Assembly: GCA_030065125.1 (NCBI GenBank)
Contig: JASJDM010000026.1
Coordinates: 19,586 to 83,585 of the forward strand
DNA length: 64,000 nt
Source of the DNA: Lysobacterales bacterium
GTDB taxonomy: Bacteria > Pseudomonadota > Gammaproteobacteria > Xanthomonadales > SZUA-38
Direction: 5' to 3'
Notes under the pieces: model-generated
The model's input: the letters and a program-made list of their open reading frames with translations, nothing else
The model's database searches: none
Told to the model about the DNA's origin: nothing
Translations under genes and position numbers: made by a program
Shown: piece after piece, positions 25,120 to 35,500 of the stretch
How the letters are laid out: each line of letters begins with the position of its first letter
Position numbering within the stretch: the stretch's first letter is position 1

Positions 25120-27162
25120 ATGAGCCTGCGACGGCAGCTGCTGATCCTGGTGCTCGCGCTGATGGCGCTGCCGGTGGCTGCCTGGCAGGTGGCGGTGCAG
25201 ATCGAGTCGGTGCTGCGGGAAGCCCGCCAGCAGGCTCTGGTGGCGTCAGCGGTGGCCCTGGAGCGGGCCTTTGCATTCCCGGAATCGTCCCCGGATTCGA
25301 ACAGCCACGCTGACGGCACCCGCCAGGGCCTGTACGTCAACACCCTGTCCCGCCCGCTGAACGTGGACGGATACCCGGAAGACTGGGCCAGCTGGCAGGG
25401 CTGGGCCCACCGCTTCGAGGCCAGCTCCGGTCCCCTGGCCATGGAGTTGCTGCTGGCCAGCCATGCTCGCGACCTGTACCTGCTGCTCCAGGTCACCGAC
25501 CCCAGCCGCAACCGGGCCTCACTGGGTGCGACGGACTGGGTGCCGGGCGACCACCTGATCCTGCGTCTGCTGGACGGCCGGGGCCTGCGACAGTACCGCA
25601 TTCTGGCCAGTACGCCCGGAGCCGTGGACATTATGCCGGCCAGCCGGGATCAGGCTGCGGCGCCGCCGCGGGTTGACGGGGCGTGGCGGGAAAACGCTGA
25701 CGGCCGCGGCTACGTGGTGGAGCTGAGGATGCCCCGCAGCGTTATCGGCTCTCAGCTTTCGCTTGCGGCGGAAGACACCGGGGAAGGCTGGAACAAAGGT
25801 CATCGGGTGGGCACCCTCGATGATGACGATCTGGGCGCCCGGGCACTGGTTTTTCGCTCGCCGGACCTGTCCCGGCGGCTGGCCCGCCTGCTGCCGGATG
25901 GCGCCCGCGGCTGGGTTCTGAATCAGCAGGGCTGGGTACTGGCGTCCGCGGGGGAGGTTGCCCCGGTGACATCAGAAGCGTTGCGGGGCTGGCAGAGCCT
26001 GCTGTATCGGGCCCTGTCCAGGGACGCTTTTGACTCGGCCAGTCCGCGGGATCCCGGCAGTGACCTGCGATTGTCCGGCCCGGAGCTGCAGGCCGCCCGG
26101 CGGGGTGAGACCGGGGTGAGATGGATCGCCACCGGCGGCCGCTCCGTGCTGTCCTCGGTGGCGCTGCCGTCCGCCGGTTCCACCATCCTGGTGGTAGAGC
26201 AGTTGGGTGACGCCCTGCTGGTGGCGACCAACCAGACCGCCGGCCGCATTCTCTGGCTGACCCTGGGCGTGGTGGCAGTGGTGGTCATCGTGCTGCTGAG
26301 CTATGCCTCGCTGCTGTCCTGGCGGGTTCGCCGCCTGCGCAATGCCGCCGAAAATGCCATGGCGCCAGGCGCGCCGCCGGACGTGCAGTTGCCCGGGGCC
26401 GGAACACCCGACGAAGTCGGCGACCTGGCGCGAAGCTTTTCCAGTCTCCTGACCGAGCTCCGGTCTTACAACGACTACCTGAAGTCCCTGGCCAGCAAGC
26501 TGTCTCACGAGCTGAATACTCCACTGGCGGTGGTGAGTTCGTCCCTGGAAAACCTGCGTGACCAGGAGCTGTCGGATGATGCCGCTCTGTATGCCGGCCG
26601 CGCCCAGGACGGTGCCGAACGGCTGAAGAAAATTCTCCGGGCCATGAGCGAAGCCAACCGCCTGGAGCAGGCCCTGGAGACCACCGAAGCCGCCGAGCTG
26701 GATCTGCGGGAGATCGTTGAAGCTTGCGTGGAGGCTTACCGCGGCATGGACCTGGACCACCAGTGGCGGGTGGATTGCGGGTTGGAGCGCCTGCCTCTTT
26801 ACGGCTCAGCTGACCTGATAGGCCAGATGATCGACAAGCTGGCGGACAACGCCAGGGATTTTGCCCCCGGCGGCAGCGACATCATCGTGTCACTGGAGCG
26901 GGTTGGGCGTCGCGCCCGGATCACCGTCAGCAATACCGGTCCGCTGCTGCCGGAGAAACTGCAGGGCAGGATTTTTGAGTCGCTGGTATCGACCCGGTCC
27001 AATTCGACCGGGCAGGTTCACCTGGGGCTGGGGCTGCACATCGTGCGTCTCATCGCCAAGGCCCACGGCGGCCAGGTTGCCGCGCGCAACCGGGCTGACG
27101 GCAGCGGTGTCGAGATGATGGTCGCTTTGTCGGGGGCGCCCCGGCTTTCAGGCGCTGACTGA
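25120..27162 (+). CDS. pdsS: Dedicated sortase-system sensor histidine kinase
   Basis: 680 residues. TM1 (LLILVLALMALPVAAWQVAV) precedes a large periplasmic sensor (about residues 27-370), TM2 (ILWLTLGVVAVVVIVLLSY), HAMP, the HisKA phospho-acceptor in ASKLSHELNTPLAVVSS (about H463), the N box MIDKLADNARDFAP, and G boxes in ITVSNTGPLLP and LGLGLHIVRLIAKAHGG. The sensor includes DOMON/CBM9-like stretches (LNVDGYPEDWASWQGW, AMELLLASHARDLYLLLQV), so it may bind a carbohydrate or haem-like ligand. Architecture and context match PdsS (TIGR03785). It likely controls the adjacent sortase operon through PdsR. Confidence 0.9.
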   Translation: MSLRRQLLILVLALMALPVAAWQVAVQIESVLREARQQALVASAVALERAFAFPESSPDSNSHADGTRQGLYVNTLSRPLNVDGYPEDWASWQGWAHRFEASSGPLAMELLLASHARDLYLLLQVTDPSRNRASLGATDWVPGDHLILRLLDGRGLRQYRILASTPGAVDIMPASRDQAAAPPRVDGAWRENADGRGYVVELRMPRSVIGSQLSLAAEDTGEGWNKGHRVGTLDDDDLGARALVFRSPDLSRRLARLLPDGARGWVLNQQGWVLASAGEVAPVTSEALRGWQSLLYRALSRDAFDSASPRDPGSDLRLSGPELQAARRGETGVRWIATGGRSVLSSVALPSAGSTILVVEQLGDALLVATNQTAGRILWLTLGVVAVVVIVLLSYASLLSWRVRRLRNAAENAMAPGAPPDVQLPGAGTPDEVGDLARSFSSLLTELRSYNDYLKSLASKLSHELNTPLAVVSSSLENLRDQELSDDAALYAGRAQDGAERLKKILRAMSEANRLEQALETTEAAELDLREIVEACVEAYRGMDLDHQWRVDCGLERLPLYGSADLIGQMIDKLADNARDFAPGGSDIIVSLERVGRRARITVSNTGPLLPEKLQGRIFESLVSTRSNSTGQVHLGLGLHIVRLIAKAHGGQVAARNRADGSGVEMMVALSGAPRLSGAD

Positions 27163-27336
27163 AGCGGTATTCCGCCTCTTCTGCTGGCGGGCACACACGG
27201 CCAGCAGCAGCGCCATCCAGCCCACCAGGGCCAGCAGCGTGACGGCAGGCAGGTGACCGGCCTGGATCATCCACAGATCGTAAACCAGGGCCAGGACGCC
27301 AGCGGTGATACTCATGATGCAGTTGATGGACTTCAT
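27148..27336 (-). CDS. Small two-helix membrane protein
   Basis: 62 residues: two hydrophobic segments (INCIMSITAGVLALVYDLWMI and AVTLLALVGWMALLLAVCA), then a basic, hydrophilic tail. It is convergent with pdsS and overlaps its last 15 bases. There is no recognised family. Clean membrane topology and a start followed at once by the first helix favour a real gene, but its small size leaves doubt. Confidence 0.5.
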   Translation of the reverse strand: MKSINCIMSITAGVLALVYDLWMIQAGHLPAVTLLALVGWMALLLAVCARQQKRRNTASVSA

Positions 27337-27469
27337 TGTCTTTGGCCTGTCATTGATGGGCTGCTACTGGAAATTACCCCCTGGGCGGGAAAAAGTTGGT
27401 CACTTTGTCAAAAGCGTTTGACGGCGATAAAAAATAACCTAAAAACAGGGTGTTAGTTGTAGATTCTGG

Positions 27470-28105
27470 TCAGCTTCCGGTCGCTGCCGTGGACATAATG
27501 GCCAGTGGTCGCCCCTCTGGATCCTTGAAAAACGCCATCCACTCCTCGGTGCCGTCCTCATGCTGGTGAATCATGTGGGGCGGGTTGATAAATTCCACCC
27601 CGCGCTGCTCCAGGTCCTGGTGGGTGGCCCGGATGTCCTCCACCCGCAGGTAAAGCATGGACTCGCTGTCATTGACCGCTTCACCCTGGTTCAACATCAG
27701 GCGGGTGCCGCCGCAGTCGAAAAACGCCAGCTTGTCGAAGGTATAGAGGTGATCCAGGTGCAGAACATCGCGGTACCAGGCCTCGGATTCCTTGATATCG
27801 CGCACCGAGCGGGACACCTGGCCCAGCCCGCGGACGGGAATTGATGCTTCAGTGATGTCGGCGGGTTGGTTCATTGGGCTCTCCTTCGGTGCGCCGATCC
27901 AGCAGCGCAGTGCTTTACGGTTGTCCAGCTCCAGCTTGGCGATGGCGTTGGCCACGTGATACTTCACCGCGTCTTCGCTGATGCCGCGGCGCTCGGCAAT
28001 CTGCCGATTGGTCAGGCCATGCCGGACCGCGTGAACGGTGCGCCATTCCGCCGGCGTCAGGATGTCATCGTGGCGGGGGCGGCCGCGCTGCCGGGAATTC
28101 GACAT
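27470..28105 (-). CDS. LuxR-type HTH fused to a VOC (glyoxalase-like) domain
   Basis: 211 residues. Residues 1-70 form a LuxR/GerE-type helix-turn-helix: LTPAEWRTVHAVRHGLTNRQIAERRGISEDAVKYHVANAIAKLEL (core AERRGISEDAVKYHV). Residues 85-205 form a vicinal-oxygen-chelate fold: LGQVSRSVRDIKESEAWYRDVL, TFDKLAFFDCGGTRLML, YLRVEDIRATHQDLEQRG and EWMAFFKDPEGRPLAIM. This suggests a one-component regulator in which a VOC domain senses a small molecule or metal-bound ligand. An internal ATG before the VOC part (MNQPADITEAS) could also give a VOC-only product. It has no obvious target nearby. Confidence 0.85.
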   Translation of the reverse strand: MSNSRQRGRPRHDDILTPAEWRTVHAVRHGLTNRQIAERRGISEDAVKYHVANAIAKLELDNRKALRCWIGAPKESPMNQPADITEASIPVRGLGQVSRSVRDIKESEAWYRDVLHLDHLYTFDKLAFFDCGGTRLMLNQGEAVNDSESMLYLRVEDIRATHQDLEQRGVEFINPPHMIHQHEDGTEEWMAFFKDPEGRPLAIMSTAATGS

Positions 28106-28240
28106 GGATCGATCATATCGCTCACAGCGCCGATTTACCCTCCCCTTTTGTGATGGGGACTCAGGAGCGGGTACTTCGCGTCACGATGCCGGGAGTTCCT
28201 CGACGGAGGACACGGTCGATATGTCCCGCATCAACGCCAA

Positions 28241-31200
28241 TCAGGTTCGGTCCTCGGTGCGGTGTCCCTGTCCCCATTCGAAACCATCCCTTAAAATCAG
28301 GGCCGGGTCGTCGGAACGAATCCGCACCGCGGCGCTGGGCGTATTGATCGGCTCGTTGCCTGCGGGTGTCAGCCGCAGTTGGAATTGCTCCGGGCCCTCG
28401 GCAGCCGTATCCCGGTTGATGCCGATGGCGACGAAGCGCTCTCCTACCTCGCCCTCGCCCCACTCCAGGCGCTGCATGTCGCTTTGCGCAACTGGAACAT
28501 AGTCGTCCAGCCCCAGGGCCGCATCCCCGCCGGACACGGCGCTACCGTCAACGGTGGCGTAAAACACCGTGGCTGTCCCTTGCGCCTCACCGCCGCGGAT
28601 TACCGTCAGGCTGGCTTCGCCCTCGATTTCATCCACCTCGATGTCGCCACCGAAGCCGATAGCTTCGGCGCCACCCGCTGTCACCGTGATGAAGGTGGAC
28701 GCCGAATCACCCACGCTCAGAGTGATTTCATGGTTGCCCTCTTCCAGGTAGACGGAAAGCTGGTCCCCGATTCCGGCGTCGCTGCCGTTAATGAACCACA
28801 TCAGCTGGTCCGACGGTAGCGTCTGGCCTGCCACGTCCCGCGCAATGCCGGTCAATTGTAGTGGCGAGCGGGTACTGACCGACGCGCCATCCGCCGGCGA
28901 CAGGATATCTACGGTAGGCGGCGATGCCACCACGGTGAGCGGCGCGTCGGAATCGTCTTCAACGGTATTGGCACCGTCCGTGGCCAGCACCCGGAGGCGC
29001 GCATCAGTGCTGCCAGGGAGGTTGGCGAAGTCCACGTCAATCGCCTCGCCATCCAAGCCTTGGGCAATCGGCTGCCAAGTCATGCCGCCGTCGGCGGAGT
29101 ACAGCAGCGCGAACGACAGGTCGTCCATGTCATCATCGGAGGCGGTCCACTGTACGGTTTCCACGCCGCTGAGTACCTCGCCGCCATTTGGCGTGACCAG
29201 GGATACGGTGGGTGCCCGGACAGAAATGACACGCGAGTCCAGGACCGTATCGTTCATCAGCAGGACGAACTGACATGCCTCTGCCGGGGCTGGTGCCACC
29301 ACGGAAAAACCGGCGAAATCCTCCGACTCGCCTTCGTCACCGACAAAGCTGACGGAAAACCCGGTTGAATAAATCTCCGAGCCGCTGCAGTCCAGGATCT
29401 GCAAGCGGTGGTCGCCGGCACCGATGGGATCCGGTATGCCGGGCTGCCGCAGTACCCGGGTCAGTTCACCGGTGTCGTCGGGATAAACCCGGGCCTGCAG
29501 GTAAAAGCTGTCCTGGGGTGATTCTCCATGGGGTTGGAGGGCGTCCGCGGCCTTGCCCGGTAAATCGGTCCTGAACTCGTCCACCCACGCTTGCCAGCGA
29601 TAGGGAGACCACCAGCTCAGCACGACACCGTTACGGGTGCAGTACGACATGAAGTCTGGCGTTTGATTGGACACCGTATTGAATCTCACCATGTCGGGAG
29701 CAACGCCGATCTGCTGGATCAGGAAGCTGTTGGCGTAGGGCCAGGCGGGGTCGATGGCGCCTCCGCTGCTGGAACTGCAGGTGTCGGGGACGTGCAGGCC
29801 CCAGGTGGACGTGTCGGCGCCGTCCAGGTTGTGATTGAGTTCATGGGCATAGGTCATGGAGGTTCTCGAGGCCCTGGCGCGCACCCAGGTAATCCGGCCG
29901 CGGCCGCCCCGGCCAATCCGATCCGAGGAGCCGCCAATCGATCGGCCGTTTGCGGTGGTGAAGCCCTGCCCGGTGAACCCGGTCACCTGCTCTGGCAGGT
30001 CGAAGGGCGGCTCACCATTGTTGGCCAGACCCAGGGCCCAGGCCAGGATGACCAGCTGATCGTAGCCGTTCAAAATCTCCTTCAGCCGGGTACTGCTGGT
30101 CACATCGGTCACCGTCAGCAGCGATCGGCGCGAAAACTCGATGTCCTGGATTGGCGCCATCCGCGCCAGCCATTGCTCTGCCAGTGTGACCTGGTTCAAC
30201 GTGACCGTTGACGGCGGCGTTGCAGGATCCGAATAAACCATGCGAATCGGGACCGTCCAGAAAACAGGCGTGCGGGTGGGAACAAAGTCCAGGCTATCGC
30301 TCAGCGTTGCCGTTACGTCGCCATCCAGATCCTGCATCAGTACCTCGAAATCGACTGTGCCGGCCTGGGTCCAGCTGCCAGGTAGCATCGTCCTTTCGGC
30401 GACCAGCCGGCTTGACAATCCGCTCTGCCCCCTCGGCCTGGACCGCGCCAGCAGCGGCGAGCCGGCCAGATCGACGCCGGCTCGGCTGCCGTAAATGAAA
30501 TACCGCTGGTCGCTGTCGCTGCTGCCGTCCCAGGCGCGGACCGCAGTGCGTTTGTCCGCCACCAGGTCCAGTTCGTTGAGCGGGGTTTGCGCAGCCTGTG
30601 TCACCTCGAAGGCGGGATTCACGGCAATACCGGCCCCGCCCGGACCTTCGACGTCGCCCAGCAGGGTCAGTTGGCCGTAGCTGGCCAGGTCGTTGAGATT
30701 GGGCGGCATGTTCTCCGTCAAAAGCGGTTCGCCGGACGACACCAGGTAGCCAAAACCCACGCTCCGGTCGCTGCGCATGTCCAGTTCGCCCAGGTCCAGG
30801 GCCAGTTCCCACACCCGGTGCGACTGGCACTGCAGCGGCACCAGCTGGGCGCTGCCGTCATCGATGAAGCAGCCGAAGCCTTCGCCCCGGGATGAAAAGG
30901 TCATGCTTTCCAGCGCATTGAATCCCAGCGGACAGCCGTCGCAGAAAGTCTGCCAGCGCAGATTACCGGTGACGGGTTCAAGGCGGAATCGCAGGTCCAG
31001 GTCGGGCGTTGCCTGGCCGTCTTCGTTGATATCGAATTGCAGCCAGAACTGGTCGCCGCCGCCAGCTGAAAAGGGGTCGTCGGTGTCGTCGGCAAGAACA
31101 TTAATCAGGACAAACAGTCGCTGATCGCTGTGGGCGAAGGCCATGAAGCCGTTAACCAGGTCAAAATGGACAGCCTCGTCCCATTCGCCGTAGCCGATGG

Positions 31201-32533
31201 ACCCGTCGATGACCGGCCGATCGCTCTCGGGCACGCTGATATCCGGCGGATTCACTGTCACCGTCTGGGTGTCCGTGCCGGTGTTGCCTGAGCTGTCCAT
31301 GGCGCTCCAGGTCACCAGCGAGTCACCGACGGGAAAGGGTCCGGCATTGTCAGGGGTGGCCGTCAGGATTTCGCCGCTGTTGTCCGTGACGACGGCGCTG
31401 CCCAGCTCGACCGGCGTTAGGGTGCCAGTGGCGGAGAAATCAACGTCGGCCGGAGCTGTTACTTGCGGTGGAATGACGTCGCCGCCAGTGATTTCGGACA
31501 CTGAGTTGCACCCGGCGAGGTTGTTCTCCAGCGTCAGATCGCCGGCGATATCGGGAATGCCGGCGGGGCCTGGGCCTGGTCCGGCCAGGCCGTCATCGAC
31601 GTCGTCGAGCAGGGCGGCGAGTGCGGAGCAGTCATCCAGCATGCCATTGTCGCTGATCGTGACGCCGGCATTGACGCTGATGACGTTGGCCAGTCCATCC
31701 AGGTCGGTGAGACTGGCATTGTCGTCGATCAGCATTTCGGAATAGGTATTGCCGATGGTCGTGACGCCGGTCAGCGCGTCGATATTCGTTAGAGAACCGT
31801 TGCGCCGTATGACCAGGCCGTTGATGTGACCGGCAATGCCTTCCAGCCCGCCCAGGCTGGCCAGGTTGGCATTGCTGCGAATGTCGATGTGTCCATCAAA
31901 GCCGGTCACGCCGGCCAGGCCATTGATATTCGTCAGGGCCGCGTTGCGTGTAATGTTGATAGCGCTGGCAACGCTGTTGAGGTTTGAAAGGTCGTCGAGG
32001 TTCAGCAGCGCGGCATTCTCGCGGATAACCAGGGACGCTCCGATTCGGGTCAGTCCCGCCAGGCCGCTCAGGTCGGAAAGGTTGGGGTTGTTGAAGAGGG
32101 TCAGGGCGCCGGAGTTTAGCTCCGTGATTCCCGAAAGACCATCCAGGTTGGCCAGCAGGTTGTTGCTAAAAAACTCCAGCGCACTGATGGTGGTTAATCC
32201 CGAGAGTCCAGACGTATCGGTCAGAACAGGGTTTGAGGTTAGTTCCAGCCAGAAAACCGAAGCCAGACCCGATAACCCGTCGAGATTGGCAATGTCGGGT
32301 CCGGTGACCGTCAGCTTGCCCACCACCCGGTCACAGCCAGGCCCGTGATTGGTCTGAAATGCGTCCACCTCGGCCTGGGACGTCAGGTTGATGTCGTTGG
32401 GCGTGCAGTCCACGGCCAGCCCGAATGGTGACCAGGCCATCAGCGCCACAAGCAGAATCCCCGGACCCTGTGAAAATCCACCCGCTAGGCGGCCCAGGCG
32501 ATGGACGATTCTGTGAATCAAGTCAGAAAGCAT
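28241..32533 (-). CDS. Giant multidomain exoprotein with metzincin-like protease signature
   Basis: 1430 residues. A signal peptide (about 1-40) is followed by receptor-L-like leucine-rich repeats (about 45-330, many LTNIxGLAGV-type units), a HYR-like domain (about 350-420), a CBM9-like domain (VIDGSIGYGEWDEA, about 430-600), a putative zinc protease, Ig-like regions and a Calx-beta domain (about 1305-1410, GGDAALGLDDYVPV). The protease part has HELNHNLDGAD at about residue 897 and a likely Met-turn TPDFMSYC further on, a metzincin-like pattern with Asp as possible third ligand. The C-terminus holds ILRDGFEWG, like the next protein's FLDGFENP. It lies 30 bp downstream of that gene on the same strand. 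The substrate is unknown; a secreted adhesive protease is my inference. Confidence 0.82.
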   Translation of the reverse strand: MLSDLIHRIVHRLGRLAGGFSQGPGILLVALMAWSPFGLAVDCTPNDINLTSQAEVDAFQTNHGPGCDRVVGKLTVTGPDIANLDGLSGLASVFWLELTSNPVLTDTSGLSGLTTISALEFFSNNLLANLDGLSGITELNSGALTLFNNPNLSDLSGLAGLTRIGASLVIRENAALLNLDDLSNLNSVASAINITRNAALTNINGLAGVTGFDGHIDIRSNANLASLGGLEGIAGHINGLVIRRNGSLTNIDALTGVTTIGNTYSEMLIDDNASLTDLDGLANVISVNAGVTISDNGMLDDCSALAALLDDVDDGLAGPGPGPAGIPDIAGDLTLENNLAGCNSVSEITGGDVIPPQVTAPADVDFSATGTLTPVELGSAVVTDNSGEILTATPDNAGPFPVGDSLVTWSAMDSSGNTGTDTQTVTVNPPDISVPESDRPVIDGSIGYGEWDEAVHFDLVNGFMAFAHSDQRLFVLINVLADDTDDPFSAGGGDQFWLQFDINEDGQATPDLDLRFRLEPVTGNLRWQTFCDGCPLGFNALESMTFSSRGEGFGCFIDDGSAQLVPLQCQSHRVWELALDLGELDMRSDRSVGFGYLVSSGEPLLTENMPPNLNDLASYGQLTLLGDVEGPGGAGIAVNPAFEVTQAAQTPLNELDLVADKRTAVRAWDGSSDSDQRYFIYGSRAGVDLAGSPLLARSRPRGQSGLSSRLVAERTMLPGSWTQAGTVDFEVLMQDLDGDVTATLSDSLDFVPTRTPVFWTVPIRMVYSDPATPPSTVTLNQVTLAEQWLARMAPIQDIEFSRRSLLTVTDVTSSTRLKEILNGYDQLVILAWALGLANNGEPPFDLPEQVTGFTGQGFTTANGRSIGGSSDRIGRGGRGRITWVRARASRTSMTYAHELNHNLDGADTSTWGLHVPDTCSSSSGGAIDPAWPYANSFLIQQIGVAPDMVRFNTVSNQTPDFMSYCTRNGVVLSWWSPYRWQAWVDEFRTDLPGKAADALQPHGESPQDSFYLQARVYPDDTGELTRVLRQPGIPDPIGAGDHRLQILDCSGSEIYSTGFSVSFVGDEGESEDFAGFSVVAPAPAEACQFVLLMNDTVLDSRVISVRAPTVSLVTPNGGEVLSGVETVQWTASDDDMDDLSFALLYSADGGMTWQPIAQGLDGEAIDVDFANLPGSTDARLRVLATDGANTVEDDSDAPLTVVASPPTVDILSPADGASVSTRSPLQLTGIARDVAGQTLPSDQLMWFINGSDAGIGDQLSVYLEEGNHEITLSVGDSASTFITVTAGGAEAIGFGGDIEVDEIEGEASLTVIRGGEAQGTATVFYATVDGSAVSGGDAALGLDDYVPVAQSDMQRLEWGEGEVGERFVAIGINRDTAAEGPEQFQLRLTPAGNEPINTPSAAVRIRSDDPALILRDGFEWGQGHRTEDRT

Positions 32534-32563
32534 AGTCAGGTCGCCTTTTTTCGGTCGGGGTGA

Positions 32564-35500
32564 TCAGGGGTTTTCAAAGCCGTCCAGAAACACGCCGTCA
32601 ACGGTTTCCAGCAGTTGGGGTACTGCGTACTCAAGCGATACGCCGCCGATGAGTTCATCATCGATGAATCCTTCCACGGCCAGGGCAACCCCGTCCCCAG
32701 GCATCTGCGTGCCAGAGGGGTAGACGGCCAGGGTCGTCGTTTGGATTTCACCCGGATCCAGGGTCAGGCTTCGGTCTTCGAGTTCGTAAGACCAGTCGAT
32801 GGGAACACTCAGCGGACGAACCACCAGTTGAACAGTCTCGGTGGTGAGCCGGTCGTGGCCCACCCGGAAGCTGTAGGTGACGGGATCCAGGTCGGGCACG
32901 GTCATGCCGTTGCCCTTGGTGAGGAGGCTCTTGTTGCTGGTGCCCCCGTAGCGCGAGACCAGGTCATCACCGTCACGCTGGGCCAGGTCCCGGGCCTGCT
33001 GGACGGTGTCGTAGAAATTCGCGGGTAAAAACGGTTGGCTTTCGTAGGCGCGGACGACTTCCTGCAGGCGCAGATCCACTTCGGCCTGGCTCCAGCCGGA
33101 GTCGAGCAGGTAGTCCACGGTACTCTGTTCGAAACCCGAGGTTCGCAGCAGTTCCAGGTATTCCGCCTGCTCCACCGTGGTGAACACGGGGTCTTCAATG
33201 CCGGCGGCCGCCAGCTCGAGCAGGTGGGTGTCCAGGGCCGCGGCAAACTCCAGCCGCTTCATGCCCTCCTGCAGCGCGTAGCGCCGGAAGTTGAAGTACT
33301 GCACGTCGACAAAGCTGCTGGCTCCCGCCCGGGAGGCCTGCTCCAGCCGCAGGCGGGTCACCGCCCGCGCGGTGACCAGGGCGCTGAGCTCTGCCGCCAG
33401 CGCTGAGATCCGGGTCATGGACACCGCGAGATCGGGGGTGATCTCGCCGCCGGCAGTGTATGCCGGCGGCGTCAGCACCGGCGGAACGAAGGTGAGGGTG
33501 TAATCCTGGGCGCTGGCCCCTCCCTTGAAGTTCAGACCTTCGCTGAGACAGCGGGACGCTTTCCTGGCCTCGCTGTAGGCATTCCAGAAGTGCTTGAGCA
33601 CACCCAGCAATCCGCCCCTGGTTGGGACCAGCCGGGTTGCGTCCAGGTCCTCACAGGGGTTCTGATCCGTGTTGCGTCTCAGGCTGAAGCCGTTACCGCC
33701 CTTGATACCGGCTTCGACGTTGCTGAAAGTGATCCGGGCCTGCACACAGTGGTGGCCCTGTTCGGTGGGAACCCAGAACCCCGGTGCGTCCCACTGCTCC
33801 CCGGGCGCGAGTGTCCTGCTGACCGTATCGACCGGACTGAAACCGAGCCCCAGGTGAAACAGGTTGACGCCGTATTCCACCTCCACGTCCAATGGGACAC
33901 CCTGGGTGTTCTGCATGGGTACTGAAAGGTCCATGGGGAAACCCACCAGGAACGGCGGACGCTCAATGTGAAGTCGCGGGCTGGCGTAGGGTGTGCCATT
34001 GGGATCGATCAGCCCGCCGGTGTCGCCGGGACCCTGCCAGAACGTGACGCCGCCAATGCCGGCAACCACGTCATTGTCGGTCAGGTTGGTTGCGCTGAGC
34101 GTGGCAAAGCCGGTCTCCATGGAGGTGATGGTGGCGGTGACACGACCGTCGAGGTCGGTCACGCCGGCGGGCTGGACCAGTTCGCCAAGGTTGCTCTGGA
34201 TTTCGACCGTCCGACCCGGCAGCGGCTGGCCCTGGGCATCGCGCAGGGTCACGGTGACGGTGCCCTCGGTGACGCCGTCGGCGATGATATATCGCGGTTC
34301 GGACTCGATGCGTGAGCGGTTGGTGATATCAGTGCCGCTGGTCAGCCAGGGTCGGTAGCGCACCCCGGTCGTCACGCTGTCGCCGGTACCGGCGTTGAGC
34401 GTGTTGTCATTACAGACATCGGGAAACCCGGTGGCGTCGGCAGGCCCCGAGGAATCGCCCCAGAAATTCCCGATGGCGTCGACGCAGACGTTGTTGGACT
34501 GGGATATTCCCCCCAGTTGGTTACCAACAATCCTATTGTTGCGCAGGGTTTTCCGGCTGGATGACGAGGCGAGCACGCCAAATCCACCGTTATTGCCCAG
34601 CAGGCTGTCGCGCAGGTAAAAGTCGCCGGTGCCGGAGACCTGGATGCCGCTGGACTGGCTGTTGGTGATCTCGGTGTTGGCGATGCTCAGCGCCCCGGCC
34701 TGGGTCTTGGTGATCATGGCCGCATTGCCGGGATCGCCGCTGGTGCCGCCGCCCCAGGACAGGCGAACGTGCTCCAGACTGCTGTCAGCGGTACCGTTGA
34801 CAAACAGGTGTCTCCAGTAGCCGCTGGTCTCGTCGATCCGCGTCAGAATGATGGGGTTGTCGGCAGTCCCCTGGGCCTTGATCGCGCCCCGGGTGCTGAT
34901 ATCAATAGTGCCTCCCTCGGGTATCAGGATGTGAACGCCAGGCTCGACAACCCACTCGGCGATGGTGCCCGTGCCGGGATCGGCGTTGACCGCAGTGCTG
35001 CTGCCGATGAGCTCGTAGGGAACGCCGTGATGCCGCCAGACGCTGCTGCGCGAAATCCGGCCGTTGCCGGCGTCCAGAATCCGGATCCGGTCCGGGTTGT
35101 TGTTGGTGAAGCTGTTGTTGCCGCTGAGTGCGCCGATGGACTGGGCATCGGCCACCATGGCCACGGCCGCGGAGTCGTTGATAGTCAGGTTGGTCACCGA
35201 TGCCGGAATCTCGTCAGAGTGAAACACCATGCCTACGGCGCCGCTGCGGTTGATGGTGACATGATCGATGACCGGCGCGGAAAATGCCGTGCCCGCGGTC
35301 GAGTCGTCGATGACCAGGGGCGCATAGACCAGGCCGGGGTCATCGCCGCCGCCGTCATTGAGAGTGACATAGCGCAGGGTGCTGCTGGCCAGTACCGCTG
35401 AGCGAAAAACGATCCGACCCCAGGGCATGGCGGGCGATTCTGCCTCAAAGACAATGGGTTCGGCAGCTGTGCCTATCGCGACCAGAGCCGCACCATCCTG

